DNA from: DASTPP01 sp035762175
Lineage (GTDB): Bacteria > Myxococcota_A > Polyangia > Polyangiales > Polyangiaceae
NCBI GenBank assembly: GCA_035762175.1
Contig: DASTPP010000143.1
Location: forward strand, 1 to 35,106
Length of the DNA: 35,106 nucleotides
Direction: 5' to 3'
The stretch's first letter is position 1, and every line of letters begins with the position of its first letter. This document shows positions 8,021-15,487 of this stretch, piece after piece. The translations under genes were made by a program, and so were the position numbers. A model generated the notes under the pieces. That model was not told the origin of the DNA and ran no database searches. It saw only the letters and a list, made by a program, of their open reading frames with translations.

Positions 8021-9385
8021 ATGATGACCCCTGGGCTCCCCGCACCGGGCTCCAAGCTCGCCGGCAAGTACGAGCTCGTGCGCGTCATCGGCAAGGGGGG
8101 CATGGGCGTGGTGATGGAGGCGCGCGACGTGCGGCTCGGCCGCCGCGTGGCCGTCAAGATGCTGCGGCCCCAGGTCTCGGCGGCGCGCTCGCTCGTCGCG
8201 CGCTTCGAGCGCGAGGCGAGGGCGGCGGCGCAGCTGCAGAACCCGCACGTGGTGCGCCTGCTCGACGTCGGCGTGACGGCCCAGGGCCTGCCCTTCATGG
8301 TGATGGAGTACCTCGAGGGCCACGGCCTCGACGTCGAGCTGGCCGCGCGGGGCCCGCTGCCCGTCGGCGAGGCGGTCGCGTACGTGCTGCAGGCCTGCGA
8401 GGGCCTGGCCGAGGCGCACGCGCACGGCATCGTGCACCGCGACATCAAGCCGGCGAACTTGTTTCTTTGCAACGAGGGCGGCCGGCGCACGGTCAAGGTG
8501 CTCGACTTCGGCATCTCGAAGCTGCGCGACGGGCGGGCGAGCGCGGTCACCCAGACGGGGTTGGGCCTCGGCACGCTCGAGTACATCTCGCCCGAGCAGC
8601 TGCGCTCGGCCCGCTCGGCCGACGAGCGCGCCGACATCTGGTCGCTCGGCGTGGTGCTCTTCGAGCTGCTCGCCGGCACGACGCCCTTCCGCGCCCGGAC
8701 GGCGGCCGAGACCCTGCAAGCGATCGACGCGAGGGCGCCCCGGCCCCTGCGCGGGCGCTGCCCCGAGGCGCCGCCCGGGCTCGAGGCGGCGGTCGCGCGG
8801 GCGCTCAACAAGCGGCCCTCGCGGCGCTTCGCCTCGATCGCCCAGCTCGTCCAGGCGCTCGCGCCCTTCGCGCTGGCCGAGGCGGCCGCCTCGGGCGCGG
8901 TGACGGTCTTTACGGCCCCGCGCACGGTGCCGGCGGTCCTCGAGCGGCGGGGCGGGGGCATGAGCCCGGCCCTGCCGCAGCGCTCCTGGGGGCGCGCCGA
9001 CCTGGCGATGATCGCGTTCGGCCTGCTCGGGGTCGTCGCGTCGGTGGCGCTCTTTACGCTCGGCGCCATGCCCGCGCGCCGGGGCGAGGCCGGGGTCGAT
9101 CTGGCCTCCGGCGCGGGGGCGCCCGTCGAGGCGACGCACCCCGCCGGCGCGCACGATCTCGCGGCCGACCCCGCGCCCCGCGCCCCCGAGCCCGTCGCCC
9201 CCGCCCCGGCGCCGCCGCCCCCCGAAGGGCCAGGGGCGAGGCGCGCCGCCGACCACGCCGCGCCTCGCCCCAAGGCGTCGGCCGCGCCCGCGAAGGGCGC
9301 GAGCAAGCGGGCCGGACACGCCCCCGGCGCGAGCGCCGCCCCGAACCGAGCGGCGCCTCGCGACGTGTCTCCGTTGCGGCCCTAG
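8021..9385 (+). CDS. Transmembrane Ser/Thr protein kinase (PknB/Hanks type)
   Basis: This is a 454-residue eukaryotic-like protein kinase. Motifs in order: glycine loop GKGGMGVV near residues 25-31; ATP-binding lysine in VAVKML near residue 46; catalytic loop HRDIKPANLF near 139-148; DFGISK near 161; the activation-segment end GTLEYISPEQ; and the helix-F DIWSLGVVLFELL. All catalytic residues are intact, so it should be active. One hydrophobic segment near residues 328-350 (MIAFGLLGVVASVALFTLG) separates the cytoplasmic kinase from an extracytoplasmic tail of about 100 residues, rich in Ala and Pro and of low complexity. Two adjacent ATGs (8021 and 8024) could start it, with no strong ribosome site. 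It faces the helicase gene convergently; no partner phosphatase or FHA gene is nearby. Confidence 0.93.
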   Translation: MMTPGLPAPGSKLAGKYELVRVIGKGGMGVVMEARDVRLGRRVAVKMLRPQVSAARSLVARFEREARAAAQLQNPHVVRLLDVGVTAQGLPFMVMEYLEGHGLDVELAARGPLPVGEAVAYVLQACEGLAEAHAHGIVHRDIKPANLFLCNEGGRRTVKVLDFGISKLRDGRASAVTQTGLGLGTLEYISPEQLRSARSADERADIWSLGVVLFELLAGTTPFRARTAAETLQAIDARAPRPLRGRCPEAPPGLEAAVARALNKRPSRRFASIAQLVQALAPFALAEAAASGAVTVFTAPRTVPAVLERRGGGMSPALPQRSWGRADLAMIAFGLLGVVASVALFTLGAMPARRGEAGVDLASGAGAPVEATHPAGAHDLAADPAPRAPEPVAPAPAPPPPEGPGARRAADHAAPRPKASAAPAKGASKRAGHAPGASAAPNRAAPRDVSPLRP

Positions 9386-9470
9386 ATCGCAGGCGTTGGC
9401 GCGCGACCCTCGCCCGGGCCCTCGCGGCGTCGCCCGCCGCCGGCCAGGACGTCAGGCCGCTGGTTCGGCT

Positions 9471-12400
9471 TTAGTAGCGCTTGGGGGCCCGCGGGGCGCG
9501 GCCCGCGAGCAGCCCGACCAGGTCGTCGGTCGAGAGCCGTCCCGCCTCGTCGTTGCCGTCGAGGACGCGGGCGAAGAGCGAGCGCTTGCGCTCGTGCAGA
9601 GAGAGCATCTTCTCTTCGATGGTGCCCATCGTGACCAGGCGGTAGACGGTGACCGGGCGCCGCTGGCCGGGGCGGTGGGCCCGGTCGGAGGCCTGGTCTT
9701 CGACGGCGGGGTTCCACCAGGGGTCGAGCAAGATGACGTTGCTGGCGGCCGTCAGGTTGAGGCCGACGCCGCCGGCCTTGAGCGAGATGAGAAAGAGCGG
9801 CGCGTCGCCCTCCTGGAAGGCGCGCACCCGCTCGCCCCGCTCGGCGGCCGGCGTCCGGCCGTCGAGGTAGACGTGCGCGACGCCGCGCGCCCCGAGCGCC
9901 TCGCGCACCAGGGCGAGGTGCGAGGTGAACTGGCTGAAGACGAGCGCGCGCTGCCCCGCGGCGGTGAGCTCGCCGACGAGCTCGGTGAGGCGCACGAGCT
10001 TCGACGACGCGAGCTCGGACCGCGGGTCGTAGAGGCGCGGGTGCGAGGCGAGCAGGCGCAGGCGGGTGAGGGCGGCCAGCACCTCGACGCGGCGCTCCTG
10101 CTCGCGCATCTTCGCCTTGCGCGTCTCGAGGTCGGAGAGCGCGGAGAGGCGCGCGTCCTCGTAGAGTTGCCACTCGGCGCCGGAGAGCACGACCGGCACC
10201 CGCACCTCGGTGCGCGGCGGCAGCTCGGCCTCGACCTGCGCCTTGGTCCGCCGCAAGAGGAAGGGGGCGATGGCCCGGGCGAGGGCGGGCGCGGCGGCGG
10301 GGTCGTTCCGCTTTTCGATCGGCGCGGCGTACCGGCGCCGGAAGGCCTCCCAGCCGCCGAGCAGCGCGGGGAAGGTCAGGGCGAAGAGGGCCCAAAGCTC
10401 GCCGAGGTGGTTCTCGATCGGCGTGCCCGAGAGCGCGACGCGGACGTCGGCCTCGAGCGCCCGCGCGGCCCGGAAGCGCCGCGTGGTCGCGTTCTTCAGG
10501 TGCTGAGCCTCGTCGAAGACGAGGGTGGCGAAGCGCCGGGCGGAGAGCCGCTCGGCGTCGCGGGCGAGCAGGCCGTAGCTGAGCACGAGCACGTCGCCGG
10601 GGCCGAGCTCGGCGAGGGCGCGGTCGCGGTCGGGCGCGTCGGCGTAGAGGGCGAGGCGCAGCGAGGGGGCGAAGCGCCGGGCCTCGTCGCGCCAGTTGAA
10701 GGCGACCGAGGTGGGCGCGACGACGAGCGCGGGGCCGGCCCCGGCGCGCTCGAGCAAGAGGGCGAGGGCCTGGACGGTCTTGCCGAGGCCCATGTCGTCG
10801 GCGAGCACGCCGCCCGCCCCCCGCGCGGCCAGGCGCACGAGCCAGCGAAAGCCCTCGAGCTGGTAGGGGCGCAGCTCGGCCCGCAGCGCGGCGGGCGCGG
10901 CCGGCGAGAGGGCGAGGGCGGCCTCGGTGCGCCGGGCGAGCTGCCGCCACGCGTCGTCGGCCTCGAGCGCGGCGCCCGCGCCCTCGAGGGCCCGCAGCGC
11001 CTCGACGCCCGAGGGCCCCACCTCGAGCCCCTGCCGGGAGGGGCGGGCGTGCTCGGAGAGGGCCTCGAGGTGGCGCAGCAGCGCGTCGCTCAGCTCGACG
11101 TACGAGCCGGGGGCGATGCGCACGTACCGGTCTTTGCGCCGCGCGGCGTCGAGCAGGCGGGCGAGCTCGACCCGCTCGCCCTCGACGCTCAGCTCGCCGA
11201 GGACGCCGAACCACTCGTGCTGCCGCTCGACGACGACCTTGAGCGCGCGCGGGCCGCGCCGGCCCAGTGTACGCAGCGGCGGGCCCAGCCACTCGAGCTC
11301 GGGGGCGGGGTCTCGCCGCGAGCAGGCCTCGAGCAGGGCGAACGCGTCGCGCGCGTCGGCGAGGCGGTAGCGAAAGGGCCCCTCGAGCGCTTCGGCCTCG
11401 GCGAGCCGCAGCTCGGCCTCGAGCGCGCGGGCGGCGGCCGCCTCGGCGCGCAGATCGCGCAGCGCGTGCGCCGCCTTCGCGCCCCGCCGCACGTGCACGT
11501 CGCGCACGCCCTGGCCCGGCACGAACGACGCGCTGTCGACCAGGGGCCGGACGCGCAGCTCGACCTCGACCGAGCCGTCGGCCTGCGCCTCGAGCCGCAG
11601 CACCGGCAGCTGCAGCGGCGGCACCGACTCGCCCATCACGCCGCGGGGCATCGCGACGGGGAGGCGCCCCGCCCACTTCGCGAGCGACTGCAAGAGCTCG
11701 ACGTGGCTCTCGGGCGGGAAGAGGCCGCCCCCCTCGCGCGCCAGCACCCCGAGCAGCTCTTTGAGCTCGGGCTTGACGTCGAGCAGGGTGAGGCGCTGGC
11801 CGTCCCAGAGAAAGAGCGCCTCGTCGGGCCGGGCCCGGCGCACGCGCTCGACCAGGCTCGCCGGCAGCGCCGCGCCGTCGACGCCCGCGCTCACCCGCAC
11901 CGCGCCCGGCCGCTCTTCGGCCACCAGGCCGACCGTCGCCCGGTCGACCCGCAGCGCCCGCTCGGGGTCGGCGGCGAGCACCGCGCGCGGGTGGTCGACG
12001 AGCGCCTCGAGCAGCGCCCGCGACGCGAACCCGTCGACGTCGGGCAGCAAGGTCGCGACGCGGGCGTCGTCGGGCGAGAGCCTGGCGCCGTGCTCGAAGA
12101 GCAGGCGCCGCTTGGTGAGCCGCAGCGCCGCGCCGCGCTGGCCCCGCTTGCCCAGCCGCTGCACCCAGGGCGTGACCTCGACGCCCGCGTCGTCGACGAC
12201 CCGGAGCCGGAAGTGGAGCTCGAAGTCGGCCGCGGCCGGCGTCGCCGGGCCCTGCTCGAGCAGCCGGTCGAACTCGCGCAGCGTGCGCTCCCAGGGCGGG
12301 CGGGCCAGGCCCTCGAGCGTCGCCGCGAAGGCCTCGCTCGGGGGCTGCCGCAGCCAGAGCAGCGCCGCGTCGATGGCCGCGAGCACGTGGACGCACGCGC

Positions 12401-12983
12401 TCGCGCCGCAGGTGCACTCGGCCCGGGGCGAGCCCGCGGCGAGCGTCAGCCGGGCCTCGGGCTTGATGAAGCGCGACGCCGAGTGGGGCAGCGGCTCGAA
12501 GGGCAGCGGGTCTTCGTAGCGAAAGCCGGGCAGCTCGGGGTCGACGCGCAGCGTGCCCTCGCGCAGGGCCTCGACCGGGCGCGGGGCCACCGAGTCGGGC
12601 AGGCGCGCACGCAGCGCCGCGAGCGCGGCGTGCGCGGCGGCCGCCCGGGGCTCGTCGGGGGGCCGCAAGAGCTCGGGCGCCGCGGCGCGCGCCCGCTCGG
12701 CGGCCCGGCACTCGTCTTCGAGAAAGCGCCACGCCAGGGGCGGCAAGAGGTCGCGCAGGCGCGACGGCGGCAGCCACTCGAGCGACCGCGCCAGCGTGTC
12801 GAGGCTCGCCAGATCGGTGAGGCGGCGGCGCCCGCCGATGGCGCGTAGCTGCGCCCGCAGCGCGGGCTCGACGAGCGGGGCGAGCGCCTCGAAGTTCAGG
12901 CGGGCGAGGTGCCCGATGCCGTGCTGCTCGAGCCAGGCGAGCAGGGCCGCGCGCGTGTCGAAGGGCACCCGCAGCACCCGCAC
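9471..12983 (-). CDS. SWIM zinc-finger SNF2-family helicase/ATPase
   Basis: This is a Swi2/Snf2 DNA-dependent ATPase of about 1170 residues. A SWIM-type zinc finger (CTC-x5-CVH, near residue 188) sits in the N-terminal half. The C-terminal half holds the helicase core: motif I DDMGLGKTVQ (near 728), motif II DEAQ in VFDEAQHLKN (near 822), motif III LSGTPIENHLGELW, a VFSQFTSHL segment, and motifs V-VI in GGVGLNLTAASNVILLDPWWNP and QASDRAHRPGQ. Such proteins translocate on duplex DNA and remodel protein-DNA complexes; the target is unknown. The open frame extends to 13202, but the extra 73 residues are Arg/Gly shadow-like. I prefer the GTG at 12983 (AGGCGG eight bases upstream), with GTGs at 12977, 12968 and 13019 as alternatives. 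It lies downstream of the monooxygenase cluster on the same strand. Confidence 0.9.
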   Translation of the reverse strand: MRVLRVPFDTRAALLAWLEQHGIGHLARLNFEALAPLVEPALRAQLRAIGGRRRLTDLASLDTLARSLEWLPPSRLRDLLPPLAWRFLEDECRAAERARAAAPELLRPPDEPRAAAAHAALAALRARLPDSVAPRPVEALREGTLRVDPELPGFRYEDPLPFEPLPHSASRFIKPEARLTLAAGSPRAECTCGASACVHVLAAIDAALLWLRQPPSEAFAATLEGLARPPWERTLREFDRLLEQGPATPAAADFELHFRLRVVDDAGVEVTPWVQRLGKRGQRGAALRLTKRRLLFEHGARLSPDDARVATLLPDVDGFASRALLEALVDHPRAVLAADPERALRVDRATVGLVAEERPGAVRVSAGVDGAALPASLVERVRRARPDEALFLWDGQRLTLLDVKPELKELLGVLAREGGGLFPPESHVELLQSLAKWAGRLPVAMPRGVMGESVPPLQLPVLRLEAQADGSVEVELRVRPLVDSASFVPGQGVRDVHVRRGAKAAHALRDLRAEAAAARALEAELRLAEAEALEGPFRYRLADARDAFALLEACSRRDPAPELEWLGPPLRTLGRRGPRALKVVVERQHEWFGVLGELSVEGERVELARLLDAARRKDRYVRIAPGSYVELSDALLRHLEALSEHARPSRQGLEVGPSGVEALRALEGAGAALEADDAWRQLARRTEAALALSPAAPAALRAELRPYQLEGFRWLVRLAARGAGGVLADDMGLGKTVQALALLLERAGAGPALVVAPTSVAFNWRDEARRFAPSLRLALYADAPDRDRALAELGPGDVLVLSYGLLARDAERLSARRFATLVFDEAQHLKNATTRRFRAARALEADVRVALSGTPIENHLGELWALFALTFPALLGGWEAFRRRYAAPIEKRNDPAAAPALARAIAPFLLRRTKAQVEAELPPRTEVRVPVVLSGAEWQLYEDARLSALSDLETRKAKMREQERRVEVLAALTRLRLLASHPRLYDPRSELASSKLVRLTELVGELTAAGQRALVFSQFTSHLALVREALGARGVAHVYLDGRTPAAERGERVRAFQEGDAPLFLISLKAGGVGLNLTAASNVILLDPWWNPAVEDQASDRAHRPGQRRPVTVYRLVTMGTIEEKMLSLHERKRSLFARVLDGNDEAGRLSTDDLVGLLAGRAPRAPKRY

Positions 12984-13405
12984 GACGCCCGCCTGACCCT
13001 CGCCCGTACTCTCGACCACGCCCTCGGCCCGATCGCGCCCGGCGCCGGCCCCGCGGCCGGCGCGCTGGACGACTCTTAGGCCCGCCTGGCGGCGCGGTCG
13101 AGACCTCTCTGCCTTCGCCCCGCCAGCCCCCCCAGGCGTTTTCTCCCCCGCGCCCCTCGCCGGGCGCCGACGCGAGCGCCCGCCAGCGGCGAAACGGGCC
13201 AAAGGGTAGGGGAGGGCGGCCTTCCGTATTCAATGGATGGTGGTGAGCACCCGAGGAAAGCGGTCGAGCGCTTCGATCGAGGGGGTCACCGCCCGCGGGC
13301 AAGCGTTCGACCGCCCTGCATTCGCCCCTCGCCCCGGTTGGCGTACCGGCCGCTCGTGCCCCCGGCTAGCGTATCGGCCACCCGCGAGGCCCGGGGGGCG
13401 CCTAC
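12984..13405. other. Spacer between monooxygenase cluster and helicase
   Basis: These 422 bp hold no convincing gene. The part up to 13202 is an open extension of the helicase frame. Around 13340-13380 a short imperfect direct repeat occurs (GCGTACCGGCC and GCGTATCGGCC). No clear terminator follows the Rieske gene, so read-through from the monooxygenase genes into the helicase cannot be excluded. Confidence 0.4.
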
Positions 13406-13732
13406 TCAGCCGCCCGCGCCCGCCGGCGCGTCGACGTCGACCCAGATCTCGTCGCCCTCGACGCGCACCGCCACCCGCCTGAGCGAGGCGGTCTTCGGGT
13501 TGATGCCGCGGCCCGAGCGCGCGTCGTAGCACCACTCGTGCGCGGGGCAGGTGAGCATGCCGCCCGCGAGGCGGCCCCCGCTGAGCGCCACACCGAGGTG
13601 GGCGCAGCGGTCTTCGTAGGCGTGCACCTCGCCCTCGAGGTTGACGAGCACGAGGCGCCGGCCCCCCACCGAGACGCCGACCATCTCGCCGCTCCATAGG
13701 TCGTCGAGGCGCGCGGCGAGGCGGTAGGCCAT
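13406..13732 (-). CDS. tmoC: Rieske [2Fe-2S] ferredoxin, monooxygenase component C
   Basis: This is a 108-residue soluble ferredoxin with both halves of the Rieske cluster motif: CAH (Cys43, His45) and CPAH (Cys62, His65). The close is GINPKTASLRRVAVRVEGDEIWVDV, as in TmoC-type ferredoxins (about 112 residues). In toluene-4-monooxygenase this subunit passes electrons from the reductase to the diiron hydroxylase. The ATG at 13732 overlaps the stop of the B gene by one base (TGATG); the in-frame GTG at 13735 would give a four-base GTGA overlap instead. Either way translation is coupled. Normally D, E and the reductase gene F follow C. Here the cluster ends and no reductase is found. Confidence 0.92.
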   Translation of the reverse strand: MAYRLAARLDDLWSGEMVGVSVGGRRLVLVNLEGEVHAYEDRCAHLGVALSGGRLAGGMLTCPAHEWCYDARSGRGINPKTASLRRVAVRVEGDEIWVDVDAPAGAGG

Positions 13733-13980
13733 CACTCGCTCTCGAAGATGACGTCGAAGCGGTCGAGCGGCTCGATGCCGGCGTGGGCGAGCGTGAGGTC
13801 GGGGTCGAGGGGCTTGCCCCGGTAGAGCACCCGCGCCCGGTCGTCGGGCCGGGGCGCGACGCGCACGCTCGCGGCGCGCTGCAGCCGGCTCGCCAGGCCC
13901 CGCACGGTGTCGTTCGCTTCGGCCAAGATGAGCAGGCCGATGGTGTCGCCTTGCAGAAAGCCGTGCAGCGGTATCGTCAT
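13732..13980 (-). CDS. tmoB: Monooxygenase hydroxylase gamma subunit (TmoB-like)
   Basis: This is an 82-residue protein of the ubiquitin-like TmoB/TouB family, the small gamma subunit of the (alpha-beta-gamma)2 hydroxylase. It is recognised by length (family about 84) and by pattern: an N-terminal PLHGFLQGDTIGLLILAEAND strand pair, the RVAPRPDD segment, then PLDPDLTLAHAGIEPLDRFDVIFE, which closely parallels the TmoB C-terminus. It starts at the ATG at 13980, 13 bases after the A-gene stop, with a GAGGGG ribosome site. It overlaps the Rieske gene downstream. There are no catalytic residues; it is a structural subunit. Confidence 0.88.
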   Translation of the reverse strand: MTIPLHGFLQGDTIGLLILAEANDTVRGLASRLQRAASVRVAPRPDDRARVLYRGKPLDPDLTLAHAGIEPLDRFDVIFESE

Positions 13981-13993
13981 CGCGCGCGCCCCC

Positions 13994-15487
13994 TCAGCGG
14001 GCCGGGCCCGGCTTCGGCGGGCGCTCGAGCCAGGGGTAGTCGCCGCCGAACACGTCCTTGCCCCAGGTGTCGGGCCAGAGGTCGAAGTAGCGCTGCAAGA
14101 GCGCGATGAGGTTCGCCGGCGCCTCGCCCGCGAGGATGCGGCTGACGATGTTCTTGTGGTCGCCGTAGCGCTCCCGCTCGCGCTCGAAGATCCAGCGGCA
14201 GGGCTCGGAGCAGAACACGTAGCGCCGGCCCCCGGCCTCGAGGACGTTGGCGGTGTTGCGGCCGGGCGTGCCGCCGCAGAGCACGAGCTGGCAGGTGTCG
14301 CAGAGCGAGACCATGACGGTGCCGTGCACGGCCCACTCGTTGCCGACGTCGGCCTCGCGCCAGCGGGCCGCGATCTGGGCCCAGACGGCGTCGAAGGCGG
14401 GCCAGTGCCGGGGGTACTTGCGCCGCAGCCAGGCGCGCTCTTCGGGGCCCGGCATCGCGAAGTTGAACCACGTGGTCGCGCGGTAGGTGTACGCGCTGGC
14501 GTAGACCATGTGATGGTAGGTGTCGAGCGCCTCGACGAAGGTGTCCCAGTACCAGGGCCGGGCGAGGCCGAGCTCGTCGACCGAGCGCAGGTACTGGTCG
14601 ACCAGCCACTCGTTCATGAACTCTTTGAACGAGCGGGCGCGCTGCTTGACCGGGGTCAGGTAATCCATCGTGAAGCCGGTCACGACGGCGAAGAACAGAA
14701 AGCTGCGCCAGAACCACTTGTCGAGCAAGAATTGCACGTACTCGCGGTCGTGGCGGGCGACGACCTCGACGACGGCGCGGCCGATCTGGGCGTGGCGCGC
14801 CTCGTCGGTCTGGATGCTCGCCAGCATCTTCTCGAACATGCGGTCGCCCGCGTCGCGCGCGACCGACGCGAGGGCCACGAACTGCAGGTTGGTGAAGCCC
14901 GTCTCGAACACGAAGTGGGTCGCGACGGCGAACTCGATCGCGTTCGAGCCGAGCAGCATCTCGTCGACGAGGTGCTTGCCGGCGACGGCGACCCAGTTGT
15001 TGGTGTGGTAGAACTTGTGCGTCCAGTCGAACTGGGGCTCCCAGCGCACCAGCTCGTGCATGATCTGCAGGGGTATCTCGGTGTGCCTGAGCTCGTCGAG
15101 CGCGCCGAGCGCCGACATCGTGCGCCAGGCGGCGTCGCGGCCGAAGCGGGCGCCGCGCAGGTTGCCGACGACGGCGGCGAACTCGGCGAGCGGCAGCGTC
15201 GCGGCGTGCAGCTTCAGCCCGTTCACCCACGCCGGGTCGAGCCGGGCGAAGTCGTCGAGCCGGCCGACCGCGTCGCGCACGGCGAACACCGCCGCGTGCT
15301 TCTCGCTCTGGGCCGAGACGTACTCGGCGTACGACGTGCGGAAGGGCTCGTCCCAGCCCGCCCACGCCTCGCGCGGCAGCCACGGCCCGCCGCTCAGGAG
15401 CTCGGGGAAGGCCTCGCGCTCGGGCACGTAGCTGAAGTCCCAGTCGAGCTTGCGGGCGAGGTCCAGCCACTGGTCGCGCTTGAGCAT
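13994..15487 (-). CDS. tmoA: Diiron aromatic monooxygenase hydroxylase alpha subunit (TmoA-like)
   Basis: This is a 497-residue catalytic subunit of a bacterial multicomponent monooxygenase of the toluene-4-monooxygenase branch. It can be aligned by eye with TmoA (500 residues) with an offset of two. The six diiron ligands are E102, E132, H135, E195, E229 and H232, in AEFAAV, DELRH, FETGFTN and TDEARHAQ. T199 matches the active-site threonine T201. Near the pocket, TmoA I100 appears as L98 and G103 as A101, so regiospecificity may differ from T4MO. The C-terminal region (residues 396-430) has CDTC, a further Cys404, and CSEPC in a YHS-like fold where TmoA has lost most cysteines, suggesting bound metal. 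The start at 15487 lies 43 bases after the receiver gene. Substrate is inferred to be an aromatic or alkene. Confidence 0.95.
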   Translation of the reverse strand: MLKRDQWLDLARKLDWDFSYVPEREAFPELLSGGPWLPREAWAGWDEPFRTSYAEYVSAQSEKHAAVFAVRDAVGRLDDFARLDPAWVNGLKLHAATLPLAEFAAVVGNLRGARFGRDAAWRTMSALGALDELRHTEIPLQIMHELVRWEPQFDWTHKFYHTNNWVAVAGKHLVDEMLLGSNAIEFAVATHFVFETGFTNLQFVALASVARDAGDRMFEKMLASIQTDEARHAQIGRAVVEVVARHDREYVQFLLDKWFWRSFLFFAVVTGFTMDYLTPVKQRARSFKEFMNEWLVDQYLRSVDELGLARPWYWDTFVEALDTYHHMVYASAYTYRATTWFNFAMPGPEERAWLRRKYPRHWPAFDAVWAQIAARWREADVGNEWAVHGTVMVSLCDTCQLVLCGGTPGRNTANVLEAGGRRYVFCSEPCRWIFERERERYGDHKNIVSRILAGEAPANLIALLQRYFDLWPDTWGKDVFGGDYPWLERPPKPGPAR

